Made by a program: the position numbers and the translations under genes. DNA of 64,000 nt from Agrobacterium fabrum str. C58. GTDB taxonomy: Bacteria; Pseudomonadota; Alphaproteobacteria; Rhizobiales; Rhizobiaceae. Numbering within the stretch: position 1 is the first letter of the stretch; each line of letters begins with the position of its first letter. The DNA is taken from assembly GCF_000092025.1 (NCBI RefSeq), contig NC_003062.2, positions 2,168,001 to 2,232,000 of the forward strand. The letters run 5' to 3'. Below, piece after piece: positions 45,832-53,608 of this stretch. Below the pieces are notes generated by a model. It was not told where the DNA came from, made no database searches, and saw only the letters and a program-made list of their open reading frames with translations.

Positions 45832-45860
45832 AGAGGGCGGAGAATGTTCCCCCGCCCTCT
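45832..45860 (-). terminator. hairpin between the two ABC half-transporter genes
   Basis: A 9-bp stem (AGAGGGCGG / CCGCCCTCT, 11-base loop) is followed on the minus strand by TTCATTTTC. It lies between the upstream ABC stop and the downstream ABC start and could reduce readthrough. Confidence 0.7.
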
Positions 45861-45868
45861 CGTTTTCC

Positions 45869-47719
45869 TTATTCCGCAGCCACTTCCGCCCCGTGGTCGG
45901 CGATGAAGCCGCCGGACTGACGCCGCCACAGGTCGGCATAGATGCCGCCCATCGCCGCCAGTTCCGCATGGCTGCCCGCCTCCACGATCCGGCCCTTGTC
46001 GAGGATGATGAGCCGGTCCATTTCGGTCAGCGTCGAAAGGCGGTGGGCGATCGCGATCACCGTCTTGCCCTCCATCAGCGAGAACAGGTTCTCCTGGATC
46101 GCCGCCTCGACTTCGCTATCGAGCGCCGAGGTCGCCTCATCAAGCACCAGGATCGGCGCGTTCTTGAGGAAGACGCGGGCAATCGCGATGCGCTGGCGCT
46201 GGCCACCGGACAGCTTGACACCGCGTTCGCCCACCTGGGCATCGAGACCCTGACGACCATGCATGTCGACAAGCGTTTCGATGAAGTCCCAGGCGTTTGC
46301 CCGCTTCGCCGCCGCGATCACCTGCTCGTCGGTGGCCTCGGGATGGCCATAGGCGATGTTGTCGCGGATCGAACGGTGCAGAAGCGAGGTATCCTGCGTC
46401 ACGACGCCGATCAGCTCGCGCAGGCTGTCCTGCGACACCTTGGAAATATCCTGCCCGTCAATCGTGATCCTGCCGCCTTCTAGATCATAGAAGCGCAGAA
46501 GCAGGTTCATCAGCGTCGTCTTGCCCGCACCCGAACGGCCGACAAGGCCAACCTTCTCGCCCGGCTTGATGTCGAGCGTCAGCCCGTCGATCACGCCCTT
46601 GTTCTTGCCGTAGTGGAAGCGGACGTTGTCATAATGGATTGCACCCTGCGGCGCTGCAAGCTCAGGCGCTTTCGGAACGTCGACAATATCATGAGGCTTC
46701 GTCATCATCGACATGCCGTCATAGACAGTGCCGATATTTTCGAACAGCGACGTGACTTCCCACATGATCCACTGCGACATGCCGTTGACGCGCATGGCAA
46801 GGCTGATGGCGATGGCGACCGAACCGGCCGTCACCGAACCCTGCATCCAGAAATACAGCCCAAGCGTTGCCGTGGAAAACAGCACCACGGCATTGTTGAG
46901 GTCGATCAGGATGTTGAAGCCGGAAATCTTGCGCATCTGGCGGTGAACCGTGCCGAGGAACACATTCATGCCCTCACGCGCATATCTTTCCTCACGCCCC
47001 GCATGGGAAAACAGCTTGATCGTCGAGATATTGGTGTAGCTGTCGACGATCCGTCCCGTCATCATCGAGCGTGCATCGGCCTGTTCTTGCGCCAGCCGGC
47101 CGAGTTTCGGCACGAAATAGGCAAGGATCGCCATATAGATACCGAGCCAGATCAGCAGCGGGATCACCAACCGCCAGTCCGCCGCCGCGACCATGAACAG
47201 CATCGAGACGACAAAGCTGATCGCATAGACGAAGACGTCGATCACCTTCAGCGCCACTTCGCGGATCGCCAGCGCCGTCTGCATTACCTTGGTCGAAACC
47301 CGGCCCGCAAACTCGTTGGCGAAAAAGTTCATGGAGTGGCGCAGCAGGAAACGGTGCATTTTCCAGCGCGCGATCATACCGAAATTGCCGGCAAGCGTCT
47401 GGTGCATCGTCATGGTGTGGATCGCGCCCATCAGCGGCAGCAGGAATAGCACCAGCCCCGCCATGACGATCAGATGCCAGCCTTCATCGGCAAAAAACGT
47501 CTCGCGATTGGCCGTGGAAAGCCAGTCGACGATATTGCCGAGGAATTTGTAGAGCATGGCTTCCGCAATGGCGATGCCCATGGACATCAGGCCGAGCAGC
47601 AGCAGCCACGGCCAGGCGGGTTTCACATAATGCCAGATGAACGACAAAAGCGTCTTCGGCGGCACATCAGGCGTCGAAGAGGGAAAAGGATCGAGGCGTT
47701 TTTCAAACCAGCCAAACAT
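45869..47719 (-). CDS. ABC exporter half-transporter (MsbA/multidrug type), upstream copy
   Basis: A 616-residue half-transporter: six-helix exporter domain (about 25-330) and ATPase domain (about 360-600) with Walker A VGRSGAGKTTLMNLL, signature LSGGQRQRIAIARVFL and ILVLDEATSALDSEVE. I take the ATG at 47719 (MFGWFEKRLDPFPSS). A GTG at 47770 is in frame but lies inside a hairpin (47759-47783). The leader is more than 140 bases long and includes a translated 18-codon ORF, which suggests control by translation or attenuation. The paralogue follows 124 bases downstream. Confidence 0.92.
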   Translation of the reverse strand: MFGWFEKRLDPFPSSTPDVPPKTLLSFIWHYVKPAWPWLLLLGLMSMGIAIAEAMLYKFLGNIVDWLSTANRETFFADEGWHLIVMAGLVLFLLPLMGAIHTMTMHQTLAGNFGMIARWKMHRFLLRHSMNFFANEFAGRVSTKVMQTALAIREVALKVIDVFVYAISFVVSMLFMVAAADWRLVIPLLIWLGIYMAILAYFVPKLGRLAQEQADARSMMTGRIVDSYTNISTIKLFSHAGREERYAREGMNVFLGTVHRQMRKISGFNILIDLNNAVVLFSTATLGLYFWMQGSVTAGSVAIAISLAMRVNGMSQWIMWEVTSLFENIGTVYDGMSMMTKPHDIVDVPKAPELAAPQGAIHYDNVRFHYGKNKGVIDGLTLDIKPGEKVGLVGRSGAGKTTLMNLLLRFYDLEGGRITIDGQDISKVSQDSLRELIGVVTQDTSLLHRSIRDNIAYGHPEATDEQVIAAAKRANAWDFIETLVDMHGRQGLDAQVGERGVKLSGGQRQRIAIARVFLKNAPILVLDEATSALDSEVEAAIQENLFSLMEGKTVIAIAHRLSTLTEMDRLIILDKGRIVEAGSHAELAAMGGIYADLWRRQSGGFIADHGAEVAAE

Positions 47720-48098
47720 AGGCCAAGCTCCGGCAATCAATCGTTCCATCGTGACATGGTGAGCAGACACAAATATGGCTCACGACGGAACGGAAAAGTC
47801 TTTGGACATGGCCGTAACAGCCACATGACGAATCGAGAAATGGGAAACGCGGTTGAACCGCGGGGCAACACCTAGGCCAGCAGCAGCACTACTGGGGCCG
47901 GGAGGCGAATACGAATGTCATTTGGCATGAAAACCTCCCTTGGCTGGTGTTGAAGATATGGCCTTGTAGCGCAAAAATTAAGCAATGACCAGTCGGAAAG
48001 ATACCGATGCGCGCGAAAACTCAAGATTGTGTCCGGTAGCGCAAAGGGGCGTATTACCCGCAAAGGTTTCCGCCCGTCGACTGCCGTGATGCTCTGTC
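47720..48098 (-). other. 379-base region upstream of the ABC exporter pair
   Basis: Besides the 18-codon ORF, this region has two inverted repeats on the ABC leader: CGCGG/CCGCG (47848-47862) and GTGAGC/GCTCAC (47759-47764 with 47778-47783). Two copies of GTAGCGCAAA lie at 47966-47975 and 48036-48045, 70 bases apart. The promoter should lie around 47960-48060, but no strong -35/-10 pair is certain. Confidence 0.45.
47872..47928 (-). CDS. 18-residue leader peptide upstream of the ABC exporters
   Basis: An ATG preceded by AGGGAGGTTTTC, the strongest ribosome site in this region, opens a frame of only 18 codons: MPNDIRIRLPAPVVLLLA, then TAG. The peptide has a charged start and a run of Val-Val-Leu-Leu-Leu near the stop, as in ribosome-stalling or amino-acid-sensing leader peptides. 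It ends about 150 bases before the ABC exporter start, with two inverted repeats between. There is no branched-chain amino-acid gene downstream, so a drug- or stress-responsive leader is more likely than classical attenuation. It could also be an independent small membrane peptide. Confidence 0.5.
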   Translation of the reverse strand: MPNDIRIRLPAPVVLLLA

Positions 48099-48974
48099 CT
48101 ATTCGGCTGCGTCCTGCGCCTGACCACTCTCATAGTCCGTGATCAGCTCGGCCATGCCGGCCTGCGTGTGACGCTTCAGTTCCCGGCGATCGCTGGGCTG
48201 CGGCGCGAAGGTGACGGTGAGGCCGGTGTCCCTAATCGTGCCGATGGCGAAGGATGCACCGGACAACATGCGCACGCCCTCATGCAACCACAGCGGATCG
48301 GTGGCGAAATGCTGGCCGATGCCGACCACCACCGGAATGCCCTGCCAGTGCGACATACGGTCACAATGGATATGACCCGCCAGAATGCCGATGACATCAT
48401 GTTCGAACAACAGCTCGTCCAGAGCCTCGGTATCGTCAAACGACAGGGATTCCCATTCCGCCTCGGGACGGTCGAAATCCAGCGCCGGCGCATGGTGCAT
48501 CACCAGCAGCTTCGGCAGTTCAGGATGATTTTCGAGTTCTTCCTCCAGCCATTCGATCTGGCCGGGTTCGAAAGCGCCACCGACTTTGCCCGGAACGCTG
48601 GTGTCCATGACGATGATGTGGATACCGGCAATCACCTCGGCATGGTCATACGGCTCGTCCACGCCCTCATGACGGTCGAGCATGACAGGGTAAAACCCGT
48701 CGCGACGGTCATGATTACCGAGCGCGAAAAGCACAGGCGCATCCAGTTCCGCCTCAGCCATCAGCCGCTTGAGTTCCTCATAGCTGCCGGCATCGCCCCG
48801 GTTGGTCAGGTCACCGCTGACGACGATGAATTCCGGTGGCGGCACCAGCGCCTTTACCTGCGCGAGCGTGGCTGACAGCGTGGCCGAGGTCTCGGAATAA
48901 AGATCATCATCCTGCACCTGCGGATTGCCGATATGCAGATCGGTCAGATGGACGAAATTCACCCGGTCGGACAT
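48099..48974 (-). CDS. calcineurin-like metallophosphoesterase (CpdA/GpdQ type)
   Basis: A 291-residue dimetal phosphoesterase. The five metal-binding blocks are intact: HLTDLHIG, VVSGDLTNRGD, LGNHDRR, MHHAP and GHIHCDR. This order and length fit class III cyclic-nucleotide phosphodiesterases and glycerophosphodiester phosphodiesterases; which substrate applies is undecided. A short acidic C-terminal tail follows. It lies upstream of the ABC pair on the same strand, 170 bases from the leader peptide, and is probably separately transcribed. Confidence 0.88.
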   Translation of the reverse strand: MSDRVNFVHLTDLHIGNPQVQDDDLYSETSATLSATLAQVKALVPPPEFIVVSGDLTNRGDAGSYEELKRLMAEAELDAPVLFALGNHDRRDGFYPVMLDRHEGVDEPYDHAEVIAGIHIIVMDTSVPGKVGGAFEPGQIEWLEEELENHPELPKLLVMHHAPALDFDRPEAEWESLSFDDTEALDELLFEHDVIGILAGHIHCDRMSHWQGIPVVVGIGQHFATDPLWLHEGVRMLSGASFAIGTIRDTGLTVTFAPQPSDRRELKRHTQAGMAELITDYESGQAQDAAE

Positions 48975-49209
48975 GGCTTTTTTCCCGTTTTGCTAGGCAC
49001 AGAAATCCCATCCGAAACCGCCCTCGGACACTCCCGGACCTTTTGATTTCTCTGACGATAGGTTGGTTATTGGGTAGCCTGCCTATGTGTCATGCGAATG
49101 AACATCCGTCGACCAACGGTCTTAAAAAGGCACTTTTCCCAGCCGCATCTGTCACAGGCTATTCACCCGTGATAATCGGTCCGACAGTCCCGAATGCGAA
49201 GAGAAAACC

Positions 49210-49695
49210 ATGCCCGACACTCTGCCTGAAACAGGGCCCAACATCAGGATCGCCCTCTACCAGCCCGATATTCCCGGCAATACCGGCACCATCCTACGGC
49301 TGGCCGCCTGTCTTGGCCTCGGCGTCGACATCATCGAGCCTGCCGGCTTCGATATTTCCGACCGCAATCTCAAACGGGCGGGCATGGATTATATTGCGGC
49401 GGCGGCTTTGACGCGCCATGTCAGCTGGGATCGTTTCGAGGAGTGGCGGGCCAGCACCGGTCGCCGCCTCGTTCTCGCCTCCACCAGGGCCGCGCTGCCC
49501 TATACCGACATCACCTATCGCGCCGATGACATCCTGCTGTTTGGCCGGGAAAGTGCCGGCGTGCCTGATCATGTGCATGACAAGGCGGATGAGCGAATCA
49601 TCATCCCGATGGTGGCCGGACAGCGCTCGATCAACGTCGCCATGTCGGCGGCGATGGTCACTGGCGAAGCCCTGCGCCAGACGGCATGGTCGTGA
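49210..49695 (+). CDS. trmL: tRNA (cytidine(34)-2'-O)-methyltransferase
   Basis: A 161-residue SPOUT-family methyltransferase that 2'-O-methylates the wobble base of tRNA-Leu. The N-terminal IALYQPDIPGNTGTILRLAA block and the C-terminal trefoil-knot SAM site (ILLFGRESAGVP and IIPMVAGQRSINVAMSAAMV) match TrmL. The family size is 150-165 residues. The start at 49210 follows GAAGAGAAAACC. Confidence 0.92.
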   Translation: MPDTLPETGPNIRIALYQPDIPGNTGTILRLAACLGLGVDIIEPAGFDISDRNLKRAGMDYIAAAALTRHVSWDRFEEWRASTGRRLVLASTRAALPYTDITYRADDILLFGRESAGVPDHVHDKADERIIIPMVAGQRSINVAMSAAMVTGEALRQTAWS

Positions 49696-49868
49696 CCTGC
49701 CATCTTTGCAGCCAATTTTTCAGGCAAATATGAAAATTGACCGCTTTTACCGCGAAACTGTCGCAACCCGGCCTGTACGGTGAGCATTCACGCTCCTATA
49801 CTGATTAGCCGGACAATAAAAATCGCTCTCGCCGGGACCGTGCGCCGGCGGGTGTGAGGAGACGTCGC

Positions 49869-51521
49869 ATGCAATCCACAATTGTCATCGTCAACCTTCT
49901 CGGCGCCGTTGCGCTGCTGCTCTTCGGCCTTGCCCAGGTGAAGGATGGCGTCACCCGTGCCTTCGGCATGAAACTGCGAAGCGTGCTCGCTACCGGCACC
50001 CAGAACGGCCCGCGCTCGTTCTTTTCCGGCTTCTTCGCCACCGTCGCCCTGCAAAGCTCGACGGCGACGGCGCTGACCGTCGCCTCCTTCGCCGAACGGG
50101 ACCTCATCAAGCCGCGCATGGCGCAGGTGGTGCTGCTTGGCGCCAATGTCGGCACCGCCGTTACCGCCTGGATTGTTGCGGCCGGCGTCGAATGGCTCTC
50201 GCCGCTGCTGATCCTTGCCGGCATTATCCTGAAAAAAGGCAGTTCCAATGCCAGACAGGGTGGCGGAACCGCCGTCATCGGCATCGGCCTGATGCTTCTG
50301 TCGCTGCATCTTCTGAGCGGCGCCACCGAACCGATGCGCGCTTCGCCAGCGCTAGGCGTCTTCATCGGCCTGCTGGATGGCGCATGGCCTGTCGCGCTGA
50401 TCTTTTCCGCCGTGCTCGCCTTCGTCTCCTCCTCCAGCCTTGCCGTCGTGGTGCTCATCCTGTCGCTGACAGCCACTGGCACCTTGTCTACCGGCCTCAT
50501 CATCGTTCTCATTCTCGGCGCCAATCTTGGCGGTGCCATTCCGCCCGTCATCGCCACGCTCTCCGGTCCGGCATCGGCGCGTCGCATCACCATCGGCAAT
50601 CTCGTCGTGCGCACCATCGGCTGCCTGATTGCCATGCCGCTCGCCTCCTATGGCGCAACGTATTTGCAGCAATTGCCGCTTTCGCCCGCCAAACTGCCTG
50701 TTGATGCGCATCTCATCTTCAACCTCATTCTGGCGACACTCGCCTGGCCCTTCTCCGGCCTGATATCCGATTTGATGGCTAAGCTGGTGCCCGGCGATCC
50801 GAAAGCAGAAGACGGCCCGAATTTCCTCGACCAGCAGGCGCTGGACGTGCCGGTCGTGGCGCTTGCCAATGCCACCCGCGAAGTCCTCAGCGTCGGCGAC
50901 AGCATCGAGCGGATGCTGATCCGCGCCGAAAACGCCTTCAAGCACAATGATCTGGCGCCGCTTCAGGAAGTGGCCCTGCTCGAAAAGAAGGTCGACCGCC
51001 GCCAGCAGGAGGTGAAGGTCTATCTTTCGCAACTGGGCCGCAAGGGACTGACCGACGAGGAAGCGCGCCGTTCGATCGCCATCATCGATTATGCGATCAA
51101 TCTCGAACATATCGGCGATATCATCGAAAAGGGCATTTGCGAGCAGATCCGCAAGAAGGTGCTGAACAGCTTCAAATTTTCCGACGACGGCTATGAGGAG
51201 CTGAAAACCCTGTTCGACATGACCATCGAGAACCTGCGTGCTGCCCAGAGCATTCTGGTAACAGGCGATTTCGAGCTTGCCCGCCGGTTGATGGAAAGCA
51301 AGGTGGATATACGCCGCCTCGAAAAACAGTCCTCCAACCGCCATCTGGAGCGGCTGCGTGACGGGCTGGCGGAAAGCATGCAGACCAGTTCGCTGCATCT
51401 AGACATGCTGCGCGACCTGAAGCGCATCAACGCCCATATCGTGACGGTGGCACATCCCATTCTGGATGAAAGCGGCGTGCTGATCGAAAGCCGCCTGCGT
51501 TACGCCGAACCGCGCGCCTGA
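49869..51521 (+). CDS. Na+/phosphate cotransporter with C-terminal PhoU-like domain
   Basis: A 550-residue inner-membrane protein. The first half (about 1-310) has eight to nine helices with the two inverted Na/Pi repeats, including LQSSTATALTVAS (near 70) and VSSSSLAVVVLI (near 190). The second half (about 330-540) is a soluble PhoU-like helical domain. Such NptA-type proteins import phosphate with sodium, independently of Pst. The ATG at 49869 follows GAGGAG. It stands alone and is not near pst or pho genes. Confidence 0.9.
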   Translation: MQSTIVIVNLLGAVALLLFGLAQVKDGVTRAFGMKLRSVLATGTQNGPRSFFSGFFATVALQSSTATALTVASFAERDLIKPRMAQVVLLGANVGTAVTAWIVAAGVEWLSPLLILAGIILKKGSSNARQGGGTAVIGIGLMLLSLHLLSGATEPMRASPALGVFIGLLDGAWPVALIFSAVLAFVSSSSLAVVVLILSLTATGTLSTGLIIVLILGANLGGAIPPVIATLSGPASARRITIGNLVVRTIGCLIAMPLASYGATYLQQLPLSPAKLPVDAHLIFNLILATLAWPFSGLISDLMAKLVPGDPKAEDGPNFLDQQALDVPVVALANATREVLSVGDSIERMLIRAENAFKHNDLAPLQEVALLEKKVDRRQQEVKVYLSQLGRKGLTDEEARRSIAIIDYAINLEHIGDIIEKGICEQIRKKVLNSFKFSDDGYEELKTLFDMTIENLRAAQSILVTGDFELARRLMESKVDIRRLEKQSSNRHLERLRDGLAESMQTSSLHLDMLRDLKRINAHIVTVAHPILDESGVLIESRLRYAEPRA

Positions 51522-51580
51522 GCATTTCGAGGAAAAGCGGCCCTGGTTTTCCGTCCGGAAACACACGAACGCTCTAAAAC

Positions 51581-51856
51581 TCAATCGGCCGAGGGCAGCC
51601 GCCGCATGGTGAATTCGATGCGGTCGCCTTCCAGCTGCCGCCAGCTTTCCACTTCCGTCCAATAGGCCGCCTTCGGAAAGCTGTCGAACCATTCGCGCGC
51701 CTTGGCGCGGGCTTCCTCGCGGCCGAGACAGAAGGTCTGGCGCACGAACATGCCGTCGCGTTTTTGTTCGCCGCCGGCGCTTTCGCGTTCCCTGCGATGA
51801 TTGGCGATCCTGCGCTTCAGCCCGTCGAGGGGCGGCAGTCCGGCAAATTTCGTCAT
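51581..51856 (-). CDS. conserved small basic protein of unknown function
   Basis: A 91-residue soluble protein starting MTKFAGLPPLDGLKRRIANH at 51856 behind AGAGGTGA. It has a basic N-terminal helix, a central FVRQTFCLGREEARAKAREW segment and a C-terminal strand (RIEFTMRRLPSAD). I do not recognise a named family. It is divergent from hemF and convergent with the Na/Pi cotransporter. Confidence 0.65.
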   Translation of the reverse strand: MTKFAGLPPLDGLKRRIANHRRERESAGGEQKRDGMFVRQTFCLGREEARAKAREWFDSFPKAAYWTEVESWRQLEGDRIEFTMRRLPSAD

Positions 51857-51982
51857 GATATTCACCTCTGGCACCTACATCGATAGAGATAGTGTCCGCA
51901 TGTGAACTTGGCGAGTCGAATTTGTGCATGAAGCCGGCACCTGCTAGACGCGACAGGGAATCGACTTCTAAGGAGACTTTGC

Positions 51983-52894
51983 ATGGAACGGCCAATCTTG
52001 CCGAAGGGCTTGCCCGAGGACATTGAAGACAAGAAGGCCGTTGCCCAGGCGTGGTTCCAGCATCTGCGCGACACCATCGTCGCCTCCTTCGAAACCCTAG
52101 AAGACGAACTCACTGGCCCGCTTTCCGATCAGGAGCCTGGTCGCTTCGTGCAGAAGGACTGGCTGCGCGACAATGGCGAGGGCGGCGGCGGCAAGATGTC
52201 GATGATGGAAGGTCGCGTCTTCGAAAAGGTCGGCGTGCACACCTCCACCGTCTATGGCGAATTCTCGCCCGAGTTCCGCAAGCAGATACCCGGTGCGGAA
52301 GAAGACCCGCGCTTCTGGGCCTCCGGCCTTTCGCTTATCGCCCATCCGGTCAATCCCAATGTGCCGGCCGTGCACATGAACACCCGCATGGTCGTCACCA
52401 CCAGCCATTGGTTCGGCGGCGGTGCGGATCTGACGCCGGTGCTCGGCCGCAGGCGGACACAGCAGGACCCGGATACCCAGCTGTTCCACCGCGCCTTCGA
52501 GATTACCTGCAACCGTCATCCGATCGCCGATTATCCGCGATACAAGAGCTGGTGCGACGAGTATTTCTTCCTGAAGCACCGCGACGAGCCGCGTGGCACC
52601 GGCGGCATCTTTTTCGACTGGCTGCACCCTGACGAGGAGAAAGGTGGCTGGGACGCCAATTTCACCTTCGTGCAGGATGTCGGCCGCGCCTTCAACCTCG
52701 TCTATCCGAAAATCGTCCGCGCCAATTTCAACCAGAACTGGACGGAAGAGGACCGCGACGAGCAGCTCATCCGCCGCGGCCGCTACGTGGAATTCAACCT
52801 GCTTTACGATCGCGGCACGATCTTCGGTCTGAAGACCGGAGGTAACGTCGAATCAATCCTGTCATCGCTGCCGCCGGTGGTGCGCTGGCCTTAA
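51983..52894 (+). CDS. hemF: oxygen-dependent coproporphyrinogen III oxidase
   Basis: A 303-residue enzyme that converts coproporphyrinogen III to protoporphyrinogen IX with O2. Strong family blocks are visible: [16 protein letters not shown] near residue 70, [20 protein letters not shown] near 130, the [13 protein letters not shown] block and the C-terminal [20 protein letters not shown]. The start follows TAAGGAGACTTTGC. In facultative bacteria it is often FNR-linked. Monocistronic. Confidence 0.97.
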   Translation: MERPILPKGLPEDIEDKKAVAQAWFQHLRDTIVASFETLEDELTGPLSDQEPGRFVQKDWLRDNGEGGGGKMSMMEGRVFEKVGVHTSTVYGEFSPEFRKQIPGAEEDPRFWASGLSLIAHPVNPNVPAVHMNTRMVVTTSHWFGGGADLTPVLGRRRTQQDPDTQLFHRAFEITCNRHPIADYPRYKSWCDEYFFLKHRDEPRGTGGIFFDWLHPDEEKGGWDANFTFVQDVGRAFNLVYPKIVRANFNQNWTEEDRDEQLIRRGRYVEFNLLYDRGTIFGLKTGGNVESILSSLPPVVRWP

Positions 52895-52982
52895 AAAACC
52901 TCACGAAAATTTGACGCTTATCAGCCATTTGGTCGCAAATAGCGCAAATTAGGACTTATGGAAAAATCAAGGCAGTGGTAGT

Positions 52983-53008
52983 CTCCTCCCGCAGACGTAC
53001 TGGAGGAG
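52983..53008 (+). promoter_or_regulatory. Shine-Dalgarno-masking hairpin
   Basis: CTCCTCC (52983-52989) is fully complementary to GGAGGAG (53002-53008), which is the ribosome site of the gene starting at 53017. The 12-base loop is CGCAGACGTACT. A transcript that folds this way would hide its own ribosome site. Confidence 0.55.
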
Positions 53009-53016
53009 CTATCGTC

Positions 53017-53283
53017 ATGATTACTTCAAACAGCATGCCTATTTCCGCTTCCCCCGAGGGAGCATCGCAATCCATCGATACCCCCGAATTGATTGACCGC
53101 CTGGCCGCGGAAATGCGTGCTACGGGTGATCGCGAACTGCCGCATTCCTTTTATGTCGAACAGGTAAAACGCACGCTGGCCGGAAAGACGGTGAAGCGCG
53201 CCGATAATGACGAAATGCCTCGTACAAAAATCCCGGCAGCTGGAACTTCCTCTGTTTTCCAGTGCTGGGCAATGCCCGAATAG
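53017..53283 (+). CDS. small hypothetical protein
   Basis: An 88-residue soluble protein. After a Ser-rich N-terminus comes a predicted helical part (about 21-55, TPELIDRLAAEMRATGDREL) with a basic segment VKRTLAGKTVKR. No family recognised. The ATG follows TGGAGGAGCT, which is paired by an upstream anti-Shine-Dalgarno sequence. It lies between hemF and a DUF1059 gene. Confidence 0.6.
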   Translation: MITSNSMPISASPEGASQSIDTPELIDRLAAEMRATGDRELPHSFYVEQVKRTLAGKTVKRADNDEMPRTKIPAAGTSSVFQCWAMPE

Positions 53284-53343
53284 GGGCCTGAACAGGGCGG
53301 ACGCCACTCTGGAACATAAGCGGCGAACGTTCGTTTCTTGTCG

Positions 53344-53374
53344 GAGGGACAGCATCACATCAATGCTGTCCCTC
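53344..53374 (+). terminator. perfect 12-bp hairpin before the DUF1059 gene
   Basis: GAGGGACAGCAT (53344-53355), loop CACATCA, ATGCTGTCCCTC (53363-53374). The stem is perfect, but no T-run follows: the next bases are ACTTGAACAGGGAGG, the ribosome site of the DUF1059 gene. It may be a terminator for the 53017 gene, a processing site, or a leader structure. Confidence 0.5.
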
Positions 53375-53396
53375 ACTTGAACAGGGAGGCAAGACC

Positions 53397-53582
53397 ATGA
53401 GACTTTTTGAATGTGGAACGCTTGTTCCCGGTTGTGCCTGGCACACCCGCGCAGACGATGACGCGGAGGTGGTGCGCCGTACCGTGGATCATATGCGCTC
53501 AGCCCACGGTGAAACCATCATCCGCGAAAACATGATCGAAAACATCAAATCCCGCATCCGCGACGAGGCAAATGCGGCCTGA
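53397..53582 (+). CDS. DUF1059-family small protein
   Basis: A 61-residue soluble protein with the DUF1059 pattern: CGTLVPGCAWHTRADDDAEVV (as CGTLVPGCAW plus helix) and AHGETIIRENM, then a C-terminal helix IKSRIRDE. The Cys-x6-Cys and the helix-turn are conserved in the family; its function is unknown. The ATG follows AGGGAGGCAAGACC. A strong hairpin lies just upstream. Confidence 0.75.
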   Translation: MRLFECGTLVPGCAWHTRADDDAEVVRRTVDHMRSAHGETIIRENMIENIKSRIRDEANAA

Positions 53583-53608
53583 GCCGCAAAGCAGCCCTCG
53601 CCGCGACT

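Noticed and set aside
47872..47928. Classical branched-chain amino-acid attenuator
   Set aside because: The leader has only two Val and three Leu codons in a row, no run of U follows the hairpins, and no biosynthetic gene lies downstream. A translational leader for the exporter is preferred.
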